A DNA stretch of 40,667 nucleotides from Alistipes sp. (GTDB lineage: Bacteria > Bacteroidota > Bacteroidia > Bacteroidales > Rikenellaceae). The stretch covers positions 1-40,667 of the forward strand of contig JAGBUB010000011.1 of the NCBI GenBank assembly GCA_017631035.1, read 5' to 3'. Positions 25,777-33,456 of this stretch are shown one piece after another. The translations under genes and the position numbers were made by a program. Under the pieces are notes generated by a model, which did not search any database, was not told the origin of the DNA, and saw only the letters and a list, made by a program, of their open reading frames with translations. The first letter of the stretch is position 1. Each line of letters opens with the position of its first letter.

Positions 25777-27000
25777 ATGGAAAAAAGAAATACAAAGTCG
25801 ATGGTGGCTGTAGCCAACCGCAAGCAGGAGTCGCTCTTCGCAGTCTCGACACGTGCCGTGGAGAACGAGAAGTTCTGGCGCTGGGGTGATGACAACCTGT
25901 TGCCGAATGCACTCTCGCTGATGTCGCGCCGCTCGACCACCCACCGACGAATAATCAACGACAAGGCCGACTACATTGCCGGCAAGGGCTTCTCGTTCGA
26001 TGAGCAGGAGCCCCTGCTGGCCCAGATTGTGGAGCGAGCCAACGGTGAGGGCGACTCGCTGCGCCGCATAATCTACCGCCTGGCCTTCGACAAGGCGCTG
26101 ATGGGAAATGCCTTTCTGGAGATTGTAACCGACCCCGAGCACTCGTTCCTCTCGCTCTATCATCAGGATGCCTCGCACTGCCGACTCGCGCGTGACTCGC
26201 AACACATACTTTTGCACCACGACTGGTCGTCGTTCAAGGGCGAGCAGATGCAGTCGCTACCCCTCTACCCGCGCTTTGAGCAGCAGGCCGACGGCACTCT
26301 GCGTTCGATAGTGCATTACAAGGAGTATGAGCCTATGTTTGCACACTACGGCGTACCGAAATACATTGCAGGAATGGGCGTGAGTGCCATAGCCTACAAG
26401 ACCGACTGCTGGAACATATCGCGACTCGACAACTCGTTCCAGCTATCGGGCATTATGATGCTCGACGCCACGCTCGAGAGCGAGGCCGAGGCCGAGCGAC
26501 TGGTGCAGACGGCCGAGAAGCGCTTTGCGGGCACACCCGGACAGGTGATGTTTGTGGTGGGCGGAGGTGACGAGAACAACTCGTCGCGTTTCATCCCGCT
26601 CGAGTCGCACAACGAGGGCGACTGGAGTGCACTGCACGATCAGGCTACGAGCGACATCGTGATTGCCCACTCGTGGTTCCGCTCGCTCAGCGGACTCGAC
26701 TACTCGGCAGGCTTCAGCGCCGAGCGCATCCTGCACGAATATGAGGTGGCTCTGAACACCGTGATTCTAGCCGAGCAGGAGGAGCTGCTCGCGCCCATCA
26801 AGCGCATACTGCGCGAGGTGGTGGGTGTGAATGGCTCATCGCTCGAGATTGTAAACCGACCGCCGACACGTTCCAAGCCAATCTATATGAAGGTATGGGA
26901 GGCCCGCAAGGCCGACGGACTGGAGTACGATGCCGATGATGAGCGTCAGCAGGCCTACCTGTCGGAGATAACAAAGTACAACGTAACAAAAATTAACTGA
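25777..27000 (+). CDS. Phage portal protein, cluster gene 7
   Basis: A 407-aa protein. WRWGDDNLLPNALSLMSRRSTTHRRIINDKADYIAGKGF at residues about 33-73 is the typical portal entry motif of Bacteroidetes phages (DN.LP, repeated binding of S..H and I.GKG). YRLAFDKALMGNAFLEIV and the C-terminal helix SGLDYSAGFSAERILHEYEVALNTVILAEQEELLAPIKRIL fit the wing and stem of HK97-type portals. In most phages the portal precedes protease and capsid; here it follows. No terminase gene lies next to it. Confidence 0.8.
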   Translation: MEKRNTKSMVAVANRKQESLFAVSTRAVENEKFWRWGDDNLLPNALSLMSRRSTTHRRIINDKADYIAGKGFSFDEQEPLLAQIVERANGEGDSLRRIIYRLAFDKALMGNAFLEIVTDPEHSFLSLYHQDASHCRLARDSQHILLHHDWSSFKGEQMQSLPLYPRFEQQADGTLRSIVHYKEYEPMFAHYGVPKYIAGMGVSAIAYKTDCWNISRLDNSFQLSGIMMLDATLESEAEAERLVQTAEKRFAGTPGQVMFVVGGGDENNSSRFIPLESHNEGDWSALHDQATSDIVIAHSWFRSLSGLDYSAGFSAERILHEYEVALNTVILAEQEELLAPIKRILREVVGVNGSSLEIVNRPPTRSKPIYMKVWEARKADGLEYDADDERQQAYLSEITKYNVTKIN

Positions 27001-27012
27001 CCCTAAAGAACT

Positions 27013-27489
27013 ATGGCAAACAAGATTATTTCCCCGCCCGAAGTGGTGGCTCTGGCCTTCAGCGATGGAGGCTATGTGGCGAGCGAGGTGGTGAGCGAGG
27101 TGGATATTACTTCGGCCATCGAACGATGGATAAGGCCTGTGGTGGGTGAGCCCCTGCTCGAGGCGGTAGAGGGCGGCGACTACGCCACACTACTGGAGGA
27201 GTATCTGCGACCTGCGGTGGCCGCCTATGTGCGTCTGGCCATTCAGCCACGACTCAATGTAGCCACCTCGCAACTTGGACTCTATGCGCCCAACTCCTCG
27301 CACCACAAAGCTGCCGACGAGGCTTCACGACGCGAGTTAATGCGTTGTTTACGCACGCGAGCCACCACGCTGCTACGCCGCCTATCGACCTACCTGGAGC
27401 AGAACAAGGAGTCGATAAAGGAGTATAAATCAAGCGATAACATTCTAAACCGATGCTCACTCGATGGAGGCTTTATACAGATTTTTTAA
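27013..27489 (+). CDS. Head-tail connector-like protein (DUF6712-like), cluster gene 8
   Basis: A 158-aa, mostly helical protein: ISPPEVVALAFSDGGYVASEVVSEVDITSAIERWIRPVVGEPLLEA, then LLEEYLRPAVAAYVRLAIQPRLNV and a C-terminal helical region LMRCLRTRATTLLRRLSTYLEQNK. This pattern is shared with small helical proteins encoded just after portals in Bacteroidetes phages (I believe DUF6712), which serve as head-tail adaptors. It is 12 bp after the portal. Confidence 0.6.
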   Translation: MANKIISPPEVVALAFSDGGYVASEVVSEVDITSAIERWIRPVVGEPLLEAVEGGDYATLLEEYLRPAVAAYVRLAIQPRLNVATSQLGLYAPNSSHHKAADEASRRELMRCLRTRATTLLRRLSTYLEQNKESIKEYKSSDNILNRCSLDGGFIQIF

Positions 27490-27519
27490 CAGCTTGCCAC
27501 TCTGGCGTTATCTGCGCCG

Positions 27520-27945
27520 ATGGCTACGAAAGGGGGTGGTGGGATGAGTCGCGGCATAGAGAACTGTAATCCGGGCAACATACGTCGTTCGCGAGTGCGC
27601 TACCGAGGCGAGTGCCACCCCTCGACCGACCCACTCTTCAAGCAGTTTGAGACGATGGAGTGGGGTTATCGTGCGATATTCATCCTGCTCGACACCTACC
27701 GCTCGCGATATGGGTTGCAAAGCATACGGCAGATGATTATACGCTACGCACCACCCACCGAAAACCACACAGCTCTCTACATCGATGCGGTGTGCGATAT
27801 GACGGGCATACGTCCCGACCTGCCCATCGACACGCGCGACAGAGCCACGATGGTGCCCATAGTGGCGGCCATTTCGCGAATAGAGAATGGCTGTGCGGCC
27901 TGCCGTGCCGAAGTCGAAAGAGGATTCGACCTGACAGGGTTTTAG
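27520..27945 (+). CDS. Muralytic 'structural protein P5'-like protein, cluster gene 9
   Basis: A 141-aa protein with SRGIENCNPGNIRRSRVRYRG, FKQFETMEWGYRAIFILLDTYR and IIRYAPPTENHTALYIDAVCDMTG: the conserved pattern of the lysozyme-like family often named structural protein P5, thought to cleave peptidoglycan. The start may be 27544 (MSRGIENCN), because the first eight residues MATKGGGG are low-complexity. There is no holin or signal peptide. Last gene of the cluster. Confidence 0.7.
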   Translation: MATKGGGGMSRGIENCNPGNIRRSRVRYRGECHPSTDPLFKQFETMEWGYRAIFILLDTYRSRYGLQSIRQMIIRYAPPTENHTALYIDAVCDMTGIRPDLPIDTRDRATMVPIVAAISRIENGCAACRAEVERGFDLTGF

Positions 27946-27972
27946 GATTGGGTTAGTGATATAAAGTAATCT

Positions 27973-27994
27973 AAAAAGGACTTTTAAGTCTTTT
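27973..27994 (+). terminator. Weak terminator-like hairpin after the cluster
   Basis: AAAGGACTT / AAGTCTTTT pair with one G-U; the loop is tight and the T-tract lies inside the 3' arm. It is 28 bp after the last cluster stop codon. Confidence 0.4.
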
Positions 27995-28391
27995 CCACTT
28001 TTTGTGGAAAAAGTGGAGCAAAAGCCACCGCAAGGCGAAATTTCGGGGATCGTCGCTTGTCGTCGGTAAAACGATTGCTTCGCACTTTTGAAAGCAATCA
28101 AAAGGTCATCGTTTTTTAACCCTCCGTCGGCGCAACGCCCTTTTTCCCTAAATTTCGCAGTGCGGGAGGGGCTGACGCATTAAAAAAAATACAAATCACA
28201 CCTATGGTGTGAAGCATCGCGGTCGGCAAGTTTTCGGAAATAGGGCAGGCGGGAAAATTTCCGTTTAAAAACAGAGAACTTTTCACGAAGTAAAAGCGCG
28301 AAGGCGTCTGTTTTAAGAAATTTTTGCCGCTGAACCCGAAAACTTGTCTCCGCGCGGTTTTTGCGCCACTTTTTTGGCGGCAAAAAGTGGC
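27995..28391. repeat. Intergenic element bounded by two like hairpins
   Basis: The left boundary is CCACTTTTT-GTGG-AAAAAGTGG (27995-28016); the right boundary is GCCACTTTTT, a 7-nt loop, AAAAAGTGGC (28365-28391). The two share nine-base arms in the same orientation about 370 bp apart. The interval has long frames on the minus strand with low-complexity basic products, and I reject these as genes. This looks like a dispersed Bacteroidales intergenic repeat (from memory, unverified). Confidence 0.5.
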
Positions 28392-28445
28392 ATAAAGAAA
28401 AATTAACCCAAAAACAAAGCCACTTTTACAACGCTTAAACTTTTT

Positions 28446-28490
28446 TGACCAAATGGAGAGGGAAGGCTTCTTCGTTTGGTCATTTTTTTT
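28446..28490 (+). terminator. Intrinsic terminator upstream of comEC
   Basis: TGACCAAA (28446-28453) pairs with TTTGGTCA (28475-28482), followed by eight T. It would end readthrough from the cluster or act as an attenuator just before comEC, whose ATG is 14 bp after the T-run. Confidence 0.7.
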
Positions 28491-28503
28491 GTAACTTAGC
28501 TCT

Positions 28504-30051
28504 ATGCTTCCGCCGCTCGAAAACATAGCCTCGCACCTACGCCAAACGCCTATGCTCAGTGCATTGGCAGCACTCATCGTGGGCATACTTCTGGCCGAAT
28601 GGATTGAGCCATCGGTCGTGGTGGTAGCAGGCGCAACGGTCTTGGGCTTAGCAACTTTCATCTTGGGGCGAAAATCCGCAACAGGCGACCTTGCTGTGCT
28701 CATAATAATCGTTCTCGTGGGTGCTCTGGCCCGCACTCTGCGTACTACGCCCTCGCTACCTGCTGTGGCCCAGATGGAGATTGAGGTGGTGCGCACGACC
28801 ACCCTTCGCCACAACACCACCTACGCCGAAGGGCGCATCAGAGCGCTGCGTCAAGATGGCTCCACCCTGCGCTCGAGAGCCGAGGTGCGGCTCAGCATAC
28901 GCGACTATACGATGTCTGATGGCGACAGGCTCATAGTGGCTGCCTCGGCACGTCCCTTCGGCTCAGGGGAGGCCTACGACCGATATATGGCGGCACAGGG
29001 TTTTGTGGCCGAGATTTTCATTACCGAGCAGGATATTCTCCACCACCAAAAGGCCGAGCCAAAGTTCATAACGCGACTGCAACACTCTGCTCTGCAACGC
29101 ATTAAGCAATTAGGTCTATCGCCCGATGTGGAGGCCGTAGCCCGCACCGTTGGTCTGGGCGAGAGGATAGCCATAAATAGCGACCTGCGCCAAAACTACT
29201 CGCTCAGTGGCGGAGCACATCTGCTGGCAGTGTCGGGTCTGCACGTCGGCTTTTTGTGTATGGTACTCAACATTTTGCTGGTGCTACTCACCCTGCTACG
29301 CAACGGGCAGATAGTGAGGAGCATTGTCGTGGTGGTCGGGATATGGATATATGCCGCCATAGCGGGCTTCTCGCCCTCGGTGGTGCGTGCGGCGGTGATG
29401 TTCAGCATTGTGCAGGCCTCGCTCCTCGCCTACTCCTCGGCTCGAACACTCAACTCGCTATGTTTCACAGCCTTTGCTCTGCTCATCTTGGATGCACGCA
29501 CGCTGCACGATGCCGGTTTTCTACTCTCCTTCACAGCCGTGGCAGCCATCGTCGAGTGGGTGATTCCCTTCACCGCATCCAAAAGGCAGGCGCTACCCTC
29601 GCATAACCCTCTGCGCGATGTCGTGCGCCGAGTGATGATATGGCTGATAGTATCGATTGCCGTCGCCATAGCCGCCACCGCGGCCACCCTGCCGTTGGTG
29701 AACCATCTGTTTGGTAACATATCGCTATGGGCCATCGTACTCGGCCCCGTGCAGATGTTGCTGTGCGGAGTAGCGGTAGCAACAACCATAGGCTGGGTGC
29801 TGATGCCAATACCTCTGCTTGGAGGGGTTGTAGCAGGCATATTGGAGCTGAGCATTGGAGCAATGAATTCGCTGGCGCAGTGGGCGGCCGAGAGTGGTGC
29901 GCTCTCAACGCAGAGCAGTATTGGTAGTGGTTGGTGCATAGCCATATATACACTATTTGTGGCATTTACCCTCGCTCTGTGGGCCCTGCCTCGACCCAAA
30001 AGAGATGGTTATCGGGATTTTGTGTTGCACGAAACGGTGAGCGAAGAATAA
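28504..30051 (+). CDS. comEC: ComEC/Rec2-type DNA channel protein, without metallo-hydrolase domain
   Basis: A 515-aa integral membrane protein. The N-terminal TMs and DUF4131-like part (residues 1-170) precede the Competence domain, whose signature GGAHLLAVSGLHVGFLCMVLNILLVLL (about 238-264) is clear. About ten TM segments end near residue 500. The C-terminal beta-lactamase-like nuclease domain of full-length (about 700-aa) ComEC is absent; such short forms are common in Bacteroidetes. A TAACTTAG box at 28492-28499 would give a very short leader, so the ATG at 28552 is an alternative start. Confidence 0.88.
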   Translation: MLPPLENIASHLRQTPMLSALAALIVGILLAEWIEPSVVVVAGATVLGLATFILGRKSATGDLAVLIIIVLVGALARTLRTTPSLPAVAQMEIEVVRTTTLRHNTTYAEGRIRALRQDGSTLRSRAEVRLSIRDYTMSDGDRLIVAASARPFGSGEAYDRYMAAQGFVAEIFITEQDILHHQKAEPKFITRLQHSALQRIKQLGLSPDVEAVARTVGLGERIAINSDLRQNYSLSGGAHLLAVSGLHVGFLCMVLNILLVLLTLLRNGQIVRSIVVVVGIWIYAAIAGFSPSVVRAAVMFSIVQASLLAYSSARTLNSLCFTAFALLILDARTLHDAGFLLSFTAVAAIVEWVIPFTASKRQALPSHNPLRDVVRRVMIWLIVSIAVAIAATAATLPLVNHLFGNISLWAIVLGPVQMLLCGVAVATTIGWVLMPIPLLGGVVAGILELSIGAMNSLAQWAAESGALSTQSSIGSGWCIAIYTLFVAFTLALWALPRPKRDGYRDFVLHETVSEE

Positions 30052-30068
30052 CTTTACGAAAAAAAGGC

Positions 30069-30076
30069 TATATTTG
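30069..30076 (+). promoter_or_regulatory. Candidate -7 box before the DUF486 gene
   Basis: TATATTTG, a perfect TAnnTTTG match 30 bp before the ATG at 30106. No good -33 TTTG is at the right distance, so confidence is moderate. Confidence 0.45.
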
Positions 30077-30105
30077 CCGCCCGAAAGCAATATAATCAAG
30101 TCGAA

Positions 30106-30474
30106 ATGAAAGCATTGTACACCATTCTGTTGCTCGTGGTATCGAATGTCTTTATGACCTTCGCCTGGTACGGCCACCTGAAGTTGCAGCAGATGAAACT
30201 CATTGATTCGTGGCCACTCTATCTGGTCATCATCTTTTCGTGGGGCATAGCACTGGCCGAGTATGCGTGTCAGATTCCAGCCAACCGCATCGGATTTATC
30301 GATAACGGAGGCCCCTTCACGCTTATGCAGCTCAAGGTGATGCAGGAGGTAATCACGCTGATTATCTTCACCGTATTCACCACCGTATTCTTCCGTGGCG
30401 AGGCACTCCACTGGAACCACCTGGCGGCATTCTGCTGTCTGGTGATGGCCGTATATTTTGTATTTATGAAGTAA
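30106..30474 (+). CDS. DMT-like small membrane protein (DUF486)
   Basis: A 122-aa protein with four TM segments, MKALYTILLLVVSNVFMTFAWYGHL to the C-terminal CCLVMAVYFVFMK. It matches DUF486, a family related to small multidrug/metabolite exporters; the substrate is unknown. The motif EYACQIPANRIGF after the second TM is conserved in the family. Its stop overlaps the next ATG (TAATG), so it is coupled to the methyltransferase gene. Confidence 0.88.
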   Translation: MKALYTILLLVVSNVFMTFAWYGHLKLQQMKLIDSWPLYLVIIFSWGIALAEYACQIPANRIGFIDNGGPFTLMQLKVMQEVITLIIFTVFTTVFFRGEALHWNHLAAFCCLVMAVYFVFMK

Positions 30475-31622
30475 TGACGCGCGAGGAGTTTTCCACACTT
30501 CTGCTACCCGAGGTAAGGCAGGCCATCGACGCAAATATCGACCGCGACCCATTGCAGATTGCGCTCGACAGACGCATCGTGCACGCTCGCGAGGTGGCCT
30601 CGCAGGTTAAGTATCTGCAACGCGCCCGCACGAAGCTACCCCGCCTGTATGAGGCTCGAGCCATAATCCCCGACCGTGCCTTTGAGCAGTCGTCGAGCGA
30701 GGATTGTGCCGTGGCAAAGCCCCTGCGTGGAGGCCGACTGCTCGACCTGACGTGTGGCCTTGGCATCGACTCGCTCACTATGGCGGCACACTTCGAGCAG
30801 GTGGTGGCACTCGAGCGCGACGAGGTGCTGGCCGATGTGGTGCGAGAGAATATGCGCCGTATGGGTATAAGCAACGTGGAGGTGATCACGACCTCGGCCG
30901 AGGAGTATGTGGCTACTTGTGGCGAGCACTTCGACTGGGTATATGCCGACCCCGACCGACGCACGGCTGAGGGACGACGTGTGGTAAGGCTGGAGGATTG
31001 TTCGCCCAATATGGTGGCCTTGTGGCCTATGCTCAAGCGCATAACCGAGCGTATAGCGATAAAGAACTCACCGCTGTTTGATGTCGATGAGGCATTCCGC
31101 ATCTTCGGCGAGTGTGGCGTGGAGGTCATATCGCGAGGCGGAGAGTGCAAGGAGGTGAACATCTACGCTGATGGCCGTGGGGCACGCATAGCAGCCGAGG
31201 CGGTAGGTCGCCAGAGGGTGGAGTTTGCACGCGACGAGGTGGTGGACAAACCCTGCCAGGGTGAGTTTATGGCCGAGGAGTATGGCTATCTGATTGTTCC
31301 CGATGTGGCGCTGCAGAAGGCACGTCTTGTACAGCATTCGCTGCGTGAGGTGGCCGATGTGTGGAGCAACAATTCGTTTGGTTTTGCTCGCGTGGAGCCT
31401 ACGAATGTGCTTGGCCGAGTGGAAGCGATTGAGCGCATCGAAACATTTGACGCAAAGCAACTTAAGCGCGAGCTGAAGGGTCGCGGAGTGGACATCATAC
31501 TGCGCGATTTCCCGATGGGCGTCGATGAATTACGTCGCAAGATGGGCGCCAAGAGCGGCAATGAGGTAAGGCTGGCACTAACGAAGATAAAGGGTAAACT
31601 TTACAGCATATATTTGAAATAG
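30474..31622 (+). CDS. Class I SAM methyltransferase with THUMP-like domain
   Basis: A 382-aa cytoplasmic protein. A helical N-terminus (residues 1-80) precedes the Rossmann SAM-binding core RLLDLTCGLGIDSLTMA (about 88-104), VALERDEVLADVVREN, and the catalytic-like motif DWVYADPDRR (about 154-163). The C-terminal region (about 240-382, ending IKGKLYSIYLK) matches the THUMP-like domain found in this Bacteroidetes family, suggesting an RNA substrate. The exact target is unknown. A bidirectional terminator follows. Confidence 0.85.
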   Translation: MTREEFSTLLLPEVRQAIDANIDRDPLQIALDRRIVHAREVASQVKYLQRARTKLPRLYEARAIIPDRAFEQSSSEDCAVAKPLRGGRLLDLTCGLGIDSLTMAAHFEQVVALERDEVLADVVRENMRRMGISNVEVITTSAEEYVATCGEHFDWVYADPDRRTAEGRRVVRLEDCSPNMVALWPMLKRITERIAIKNSPLFDVDEAFRIFGECGVEVISRGGECKEVNIYADGRGARIAAEAVGRQRVEFARDEVVDKPCQGEFMAEEYGYLIVPDVALQKARLVQHSLREVADVWSNNSFGFARVEPTNVLGRVEAIERIETFDAKQLKRELKGRGVDIILRDFPMGVDELRRKMGAKSGNEVRLALTKIKGKLYSIYLK

Positions 31623-31651
31623 AAAAGGGAGTCCGAAAGACTCCCTTTTTT
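31623..31651. terminator. Bidirectional intrinsic terminator
   Basis: Perfect 11-bp stem AAAAGGGAGTC / GACTCCCTTTT (31623-31633 with 31639-31649), loop CGAAA, T-run on plus and A-run on the other side. It separates the convergent methyltransferase and prolyl-tRNA deacylase genes; it touches the latter's stop codon. Confidence 0.92.
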
Positions 31652-32156
31652 AGTATAGTTCGATGTACTCGTAGGTATTCCCCACAGCCTGCAGATATCG
31701 CTGAAACATCTCCTGCGAGATGACCACCGTAGCGGTGTTGTCGTTGGGGTGAAAACTCAGCGAGGCCTCGTTGCGAAGGTTGGCATCGAGGAAGAGATGC
31801 ACGTGGTTCTCACTATCGTTCACCAAGCCGAAGGGCGACACCGAGCCGGGCCTTAGGCCCAGCCACTTCTCCATACGCTCGGGCGAGGCGAACGAGAGCT
31901 TGCCCTGACGAAGACGCTGCTCCAGATCGTGGATGGCCATCGTACGCTCGCTGTCGAAGACAACCAGGTAGTGACGGTTGCCCTTATGGTTGCGGAAGAA
32001 GAGGTTTTTGCAGTGCTTCGAGCCGTCTGCACGCCAATACTGGCGGGCAATCTCGATAGTAGGTGCCTCGGGGTGATCATATACCGAGTACTCTATGTCG
32101 TGTGCCGCCAAGAAGTCGAAGACAGGCTGTCGGCGAAAGAAATTTTCGTTCTCCAT
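31650..32156 (-). CDS. Prolyl-tRNA deacylase (YbaK/ProX family)
   Basis: A 168-aa trans-editing protein that removes mischarged amino acids from tRNA-Pro. It shows YSVYDHPEAPTIEIARQYWRADGSKHCKNLFFRN (residues about 22-55), with the conserved Lys of KHCKNLF, and PGSVSPFGLVND (about 103-114). The length matches ProX/PrdX. Its start is 2 bp after the KdsC-like stop. Confidence 0.93.
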   Translation of the reverse strand: MENENFFRRQPVFDFLAAHDIEYSVYDHPEAPTIEIARQYWRADGSKHCKNLFFRNHKGNRHYLVVFDSERTMAIHDLEQRLRQGKLSFASPERMEKWLGLRPGSVSPFGLVNDSENHVHLFLDANLRNEASLSFHPNDNTATVVISQEMFQRYLQAVGNTYEYIELY

Positions 32157-32158
32157 AG

Positions 32159-32698
32159 TTATCTCGATGGTATTCCCAATACACCCTGTCTATCCTTAGC
32201 CCACTCATCCTGCGAGCGCAAGACCTGCTCGACAATGTCGCGAACGGCACCCTTGCCACCGCTAAACTCCGACACATAGCGCGAAGCCTCGATAACCTCG
32301 GCGCAGGCATCGGCAGGGCATACGGGGATGCCAACGAGCTCCATACACTCCAGATCGGGGATGTCGTCACCCATATAGATTGTCGTAGCGGGGTCGATCT
32401 CATAGTCGGCAAAGAACTCGTGCATAGCCCTGATTTTATCCATACATCCCAGATACATTCGCGTAACACCCAGACGTTCCATACGCGAGCGCAATAGGTT
32501 GCCGTGACCGCCCGAGATGATGCACACCTTATAGCCTCGGCGCACGGCATAGGCTATGGCGTAGCCATCCTTGGCGTTATACTTGCGGATGAAATCCGAG
32601 CCATCGCCGATGGGCATAATACCTCCGTCGGTCATCACACCATCGACATCAAAGACAAAGGCCTTGACCTTTGCTATATCTTCTTTGAAGTTTGCCAT
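32159..32698 (-). CDS. kdsC: KdsC-like HAD phosphatase (KDO-8-P phosphatase)
   Basis: A 179-aa protein with the HAD motif FVFDVDGVMTDG (Asp17, Asp19), IRKYNAKDGYAIAYAVRRGYKVCIISGGHG (motif II), and YMGDDIPDLECM (motif IV). These identify the tetrameric KdsC family that makes free KDO for lipopolysaccharide. It overlaps the DUF2520 gene by 25 bp. Confidence 0.92.
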   Translation of the reverse strand: MANFKEDIAKVKAFVFDVDGVMTDGGIMPIGDGSDFIRKYNAKDGYAIAYAVRRGYKVCIISGGHGNLLRSRMERLGVTRMYLGCMDKIRAMHEFFADYEIDPATTIYMGDDIPDLECMELVGIPVCPADACAEVIEASRYVSEFSGGKGAVRDIVEQVLRSQDEWAKDRQGVLGIPSR

Positions 32699-33456
32699 AT
32701 ATATTCGGTTAATAGTTTATAAATCTGCTTCTCTTTCTCGCCCTCGAGCATAGCCTCGTGGCGCTCGGCCACCGAGCGATCGCCCCTGACGGCCGGTCCC
32801 GTCTGCACACGGCGCGGATGATTGGCATCGACAGCCTTGCGTGCAGTCTCCTCGATAAGTGGTCGCAGGACATCGAACGGCAGGTCGGCATACTCATTCA
32901 GGCGGTCGGCAGCCATAGCATAGAGGGAATTGACAAAGTTACACGACAGCACGCCCGTGAGATGCACCTCGCGTCGTACGGCTGATGTAGCACGATAGAC
33001 CCTGCGGCTGAGCATCTTCGCCACACGCTCGACAAAGAGTGTCGTGGGTTCATCCACACCCTCAACAAAGAGGGGCACAGCCGAGAAATCGACTCTGCGG
33101 CCTGCGGTGAAGGTCTGGAAGGGGTACAACACACCACACCCCTCATCGCCCAGCACACTCTGCTCGACACTGCCAGCCGTATGCACCACAACCGAGCCCA
33201 CGCGTCGGCGCAGCCTCAAGGCCACCTCGCCCACGGCACGGTCGCTCACGGCAATGATGTAGAGGTCGGCATCGGCCGCTTGGCTCAAATCGGCACACCA
33301 CCCCGAGCCCGCCAGGCGAGCCACCTCGGCCACACGCTCGGCATTGCGCGCCACCACCTGACGCAACTCCAACTCAGGGCACTCGCCCACGGCTATGGCT
33401 ACGGCCTCGGCCACATTGCCACTGCCTACGACAACAACACCCAACCTACTCTCCAT
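32674..33456 (-). CDS. Rossmann-fold / DUF2520 protein
   Basis: A 260-aa protein: an N-terminal NAD(P)-binding fold VVVVGSGNVAEAVA, then ISDRAVGEVAL and VVHTAGSV, and a C-terminal all-helical DUF2520 domain (LTGVLSCNFVNSLYAMAADRL and VQTGPAVRGDRSVAERH). It resembles ketopantoate/pyrroline reductase-type enzymes in fold, substrate unknown. The ATG at 33456 is chosen over a TTG at 33468. It overlaps both neighbours (by 11 and 25 bp). Confidence 0.88.
   Translation of the reverse strand: MESRLGVVVVGSGNVAEAVAIAVGECPELELRQVVARNAERVAEVARLAGSGWCADLSQAADADLYIIAVSDRAVGEVALRLRRRVGSVVVHTAGSVEQSVLGDEGCGVLYPFQTFTAGRRVDFSAVPLFVEGVDEPTTLFVERVAKMLSRRVYRATSAVRREVHLTGVLSCNFVNSLYAMAADRLNEYADLPFDVLRPLIEETARKAVDANHPRRVQTGPAVRGDRSVAERHEAMLEGEKEKQIYKLLTEYIWQTSKKI

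Noticed and set aside
19156-27952. TAGGATTGGG repeated at 19156-19165 and 27943-27952, flanking the cluster like an attachment core
   Set aside because: A 10-base match between two flanks of about 700 and 560 bp is expected about 0.4 times by chance, and there is no integrase or tRNA.
27508-28101. Minus-strand frame of 197 codons over the muralytic gene
   Set aside because: Antisense to a protein with recognisable family motifs and continuing into the hairpin repeat.
27995-28391. CRISPR-like or insertion-sequence-like array
   Set aside because: Only two hairpins, no regular spacers and no transposase.
28116-28820. Long minus-strand frame covering the intergenic repeat and the start of comEC
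   Set aside because: It is antisense to comEC in its first part and made of a basic low-complexity translation of the repeat in its second part.
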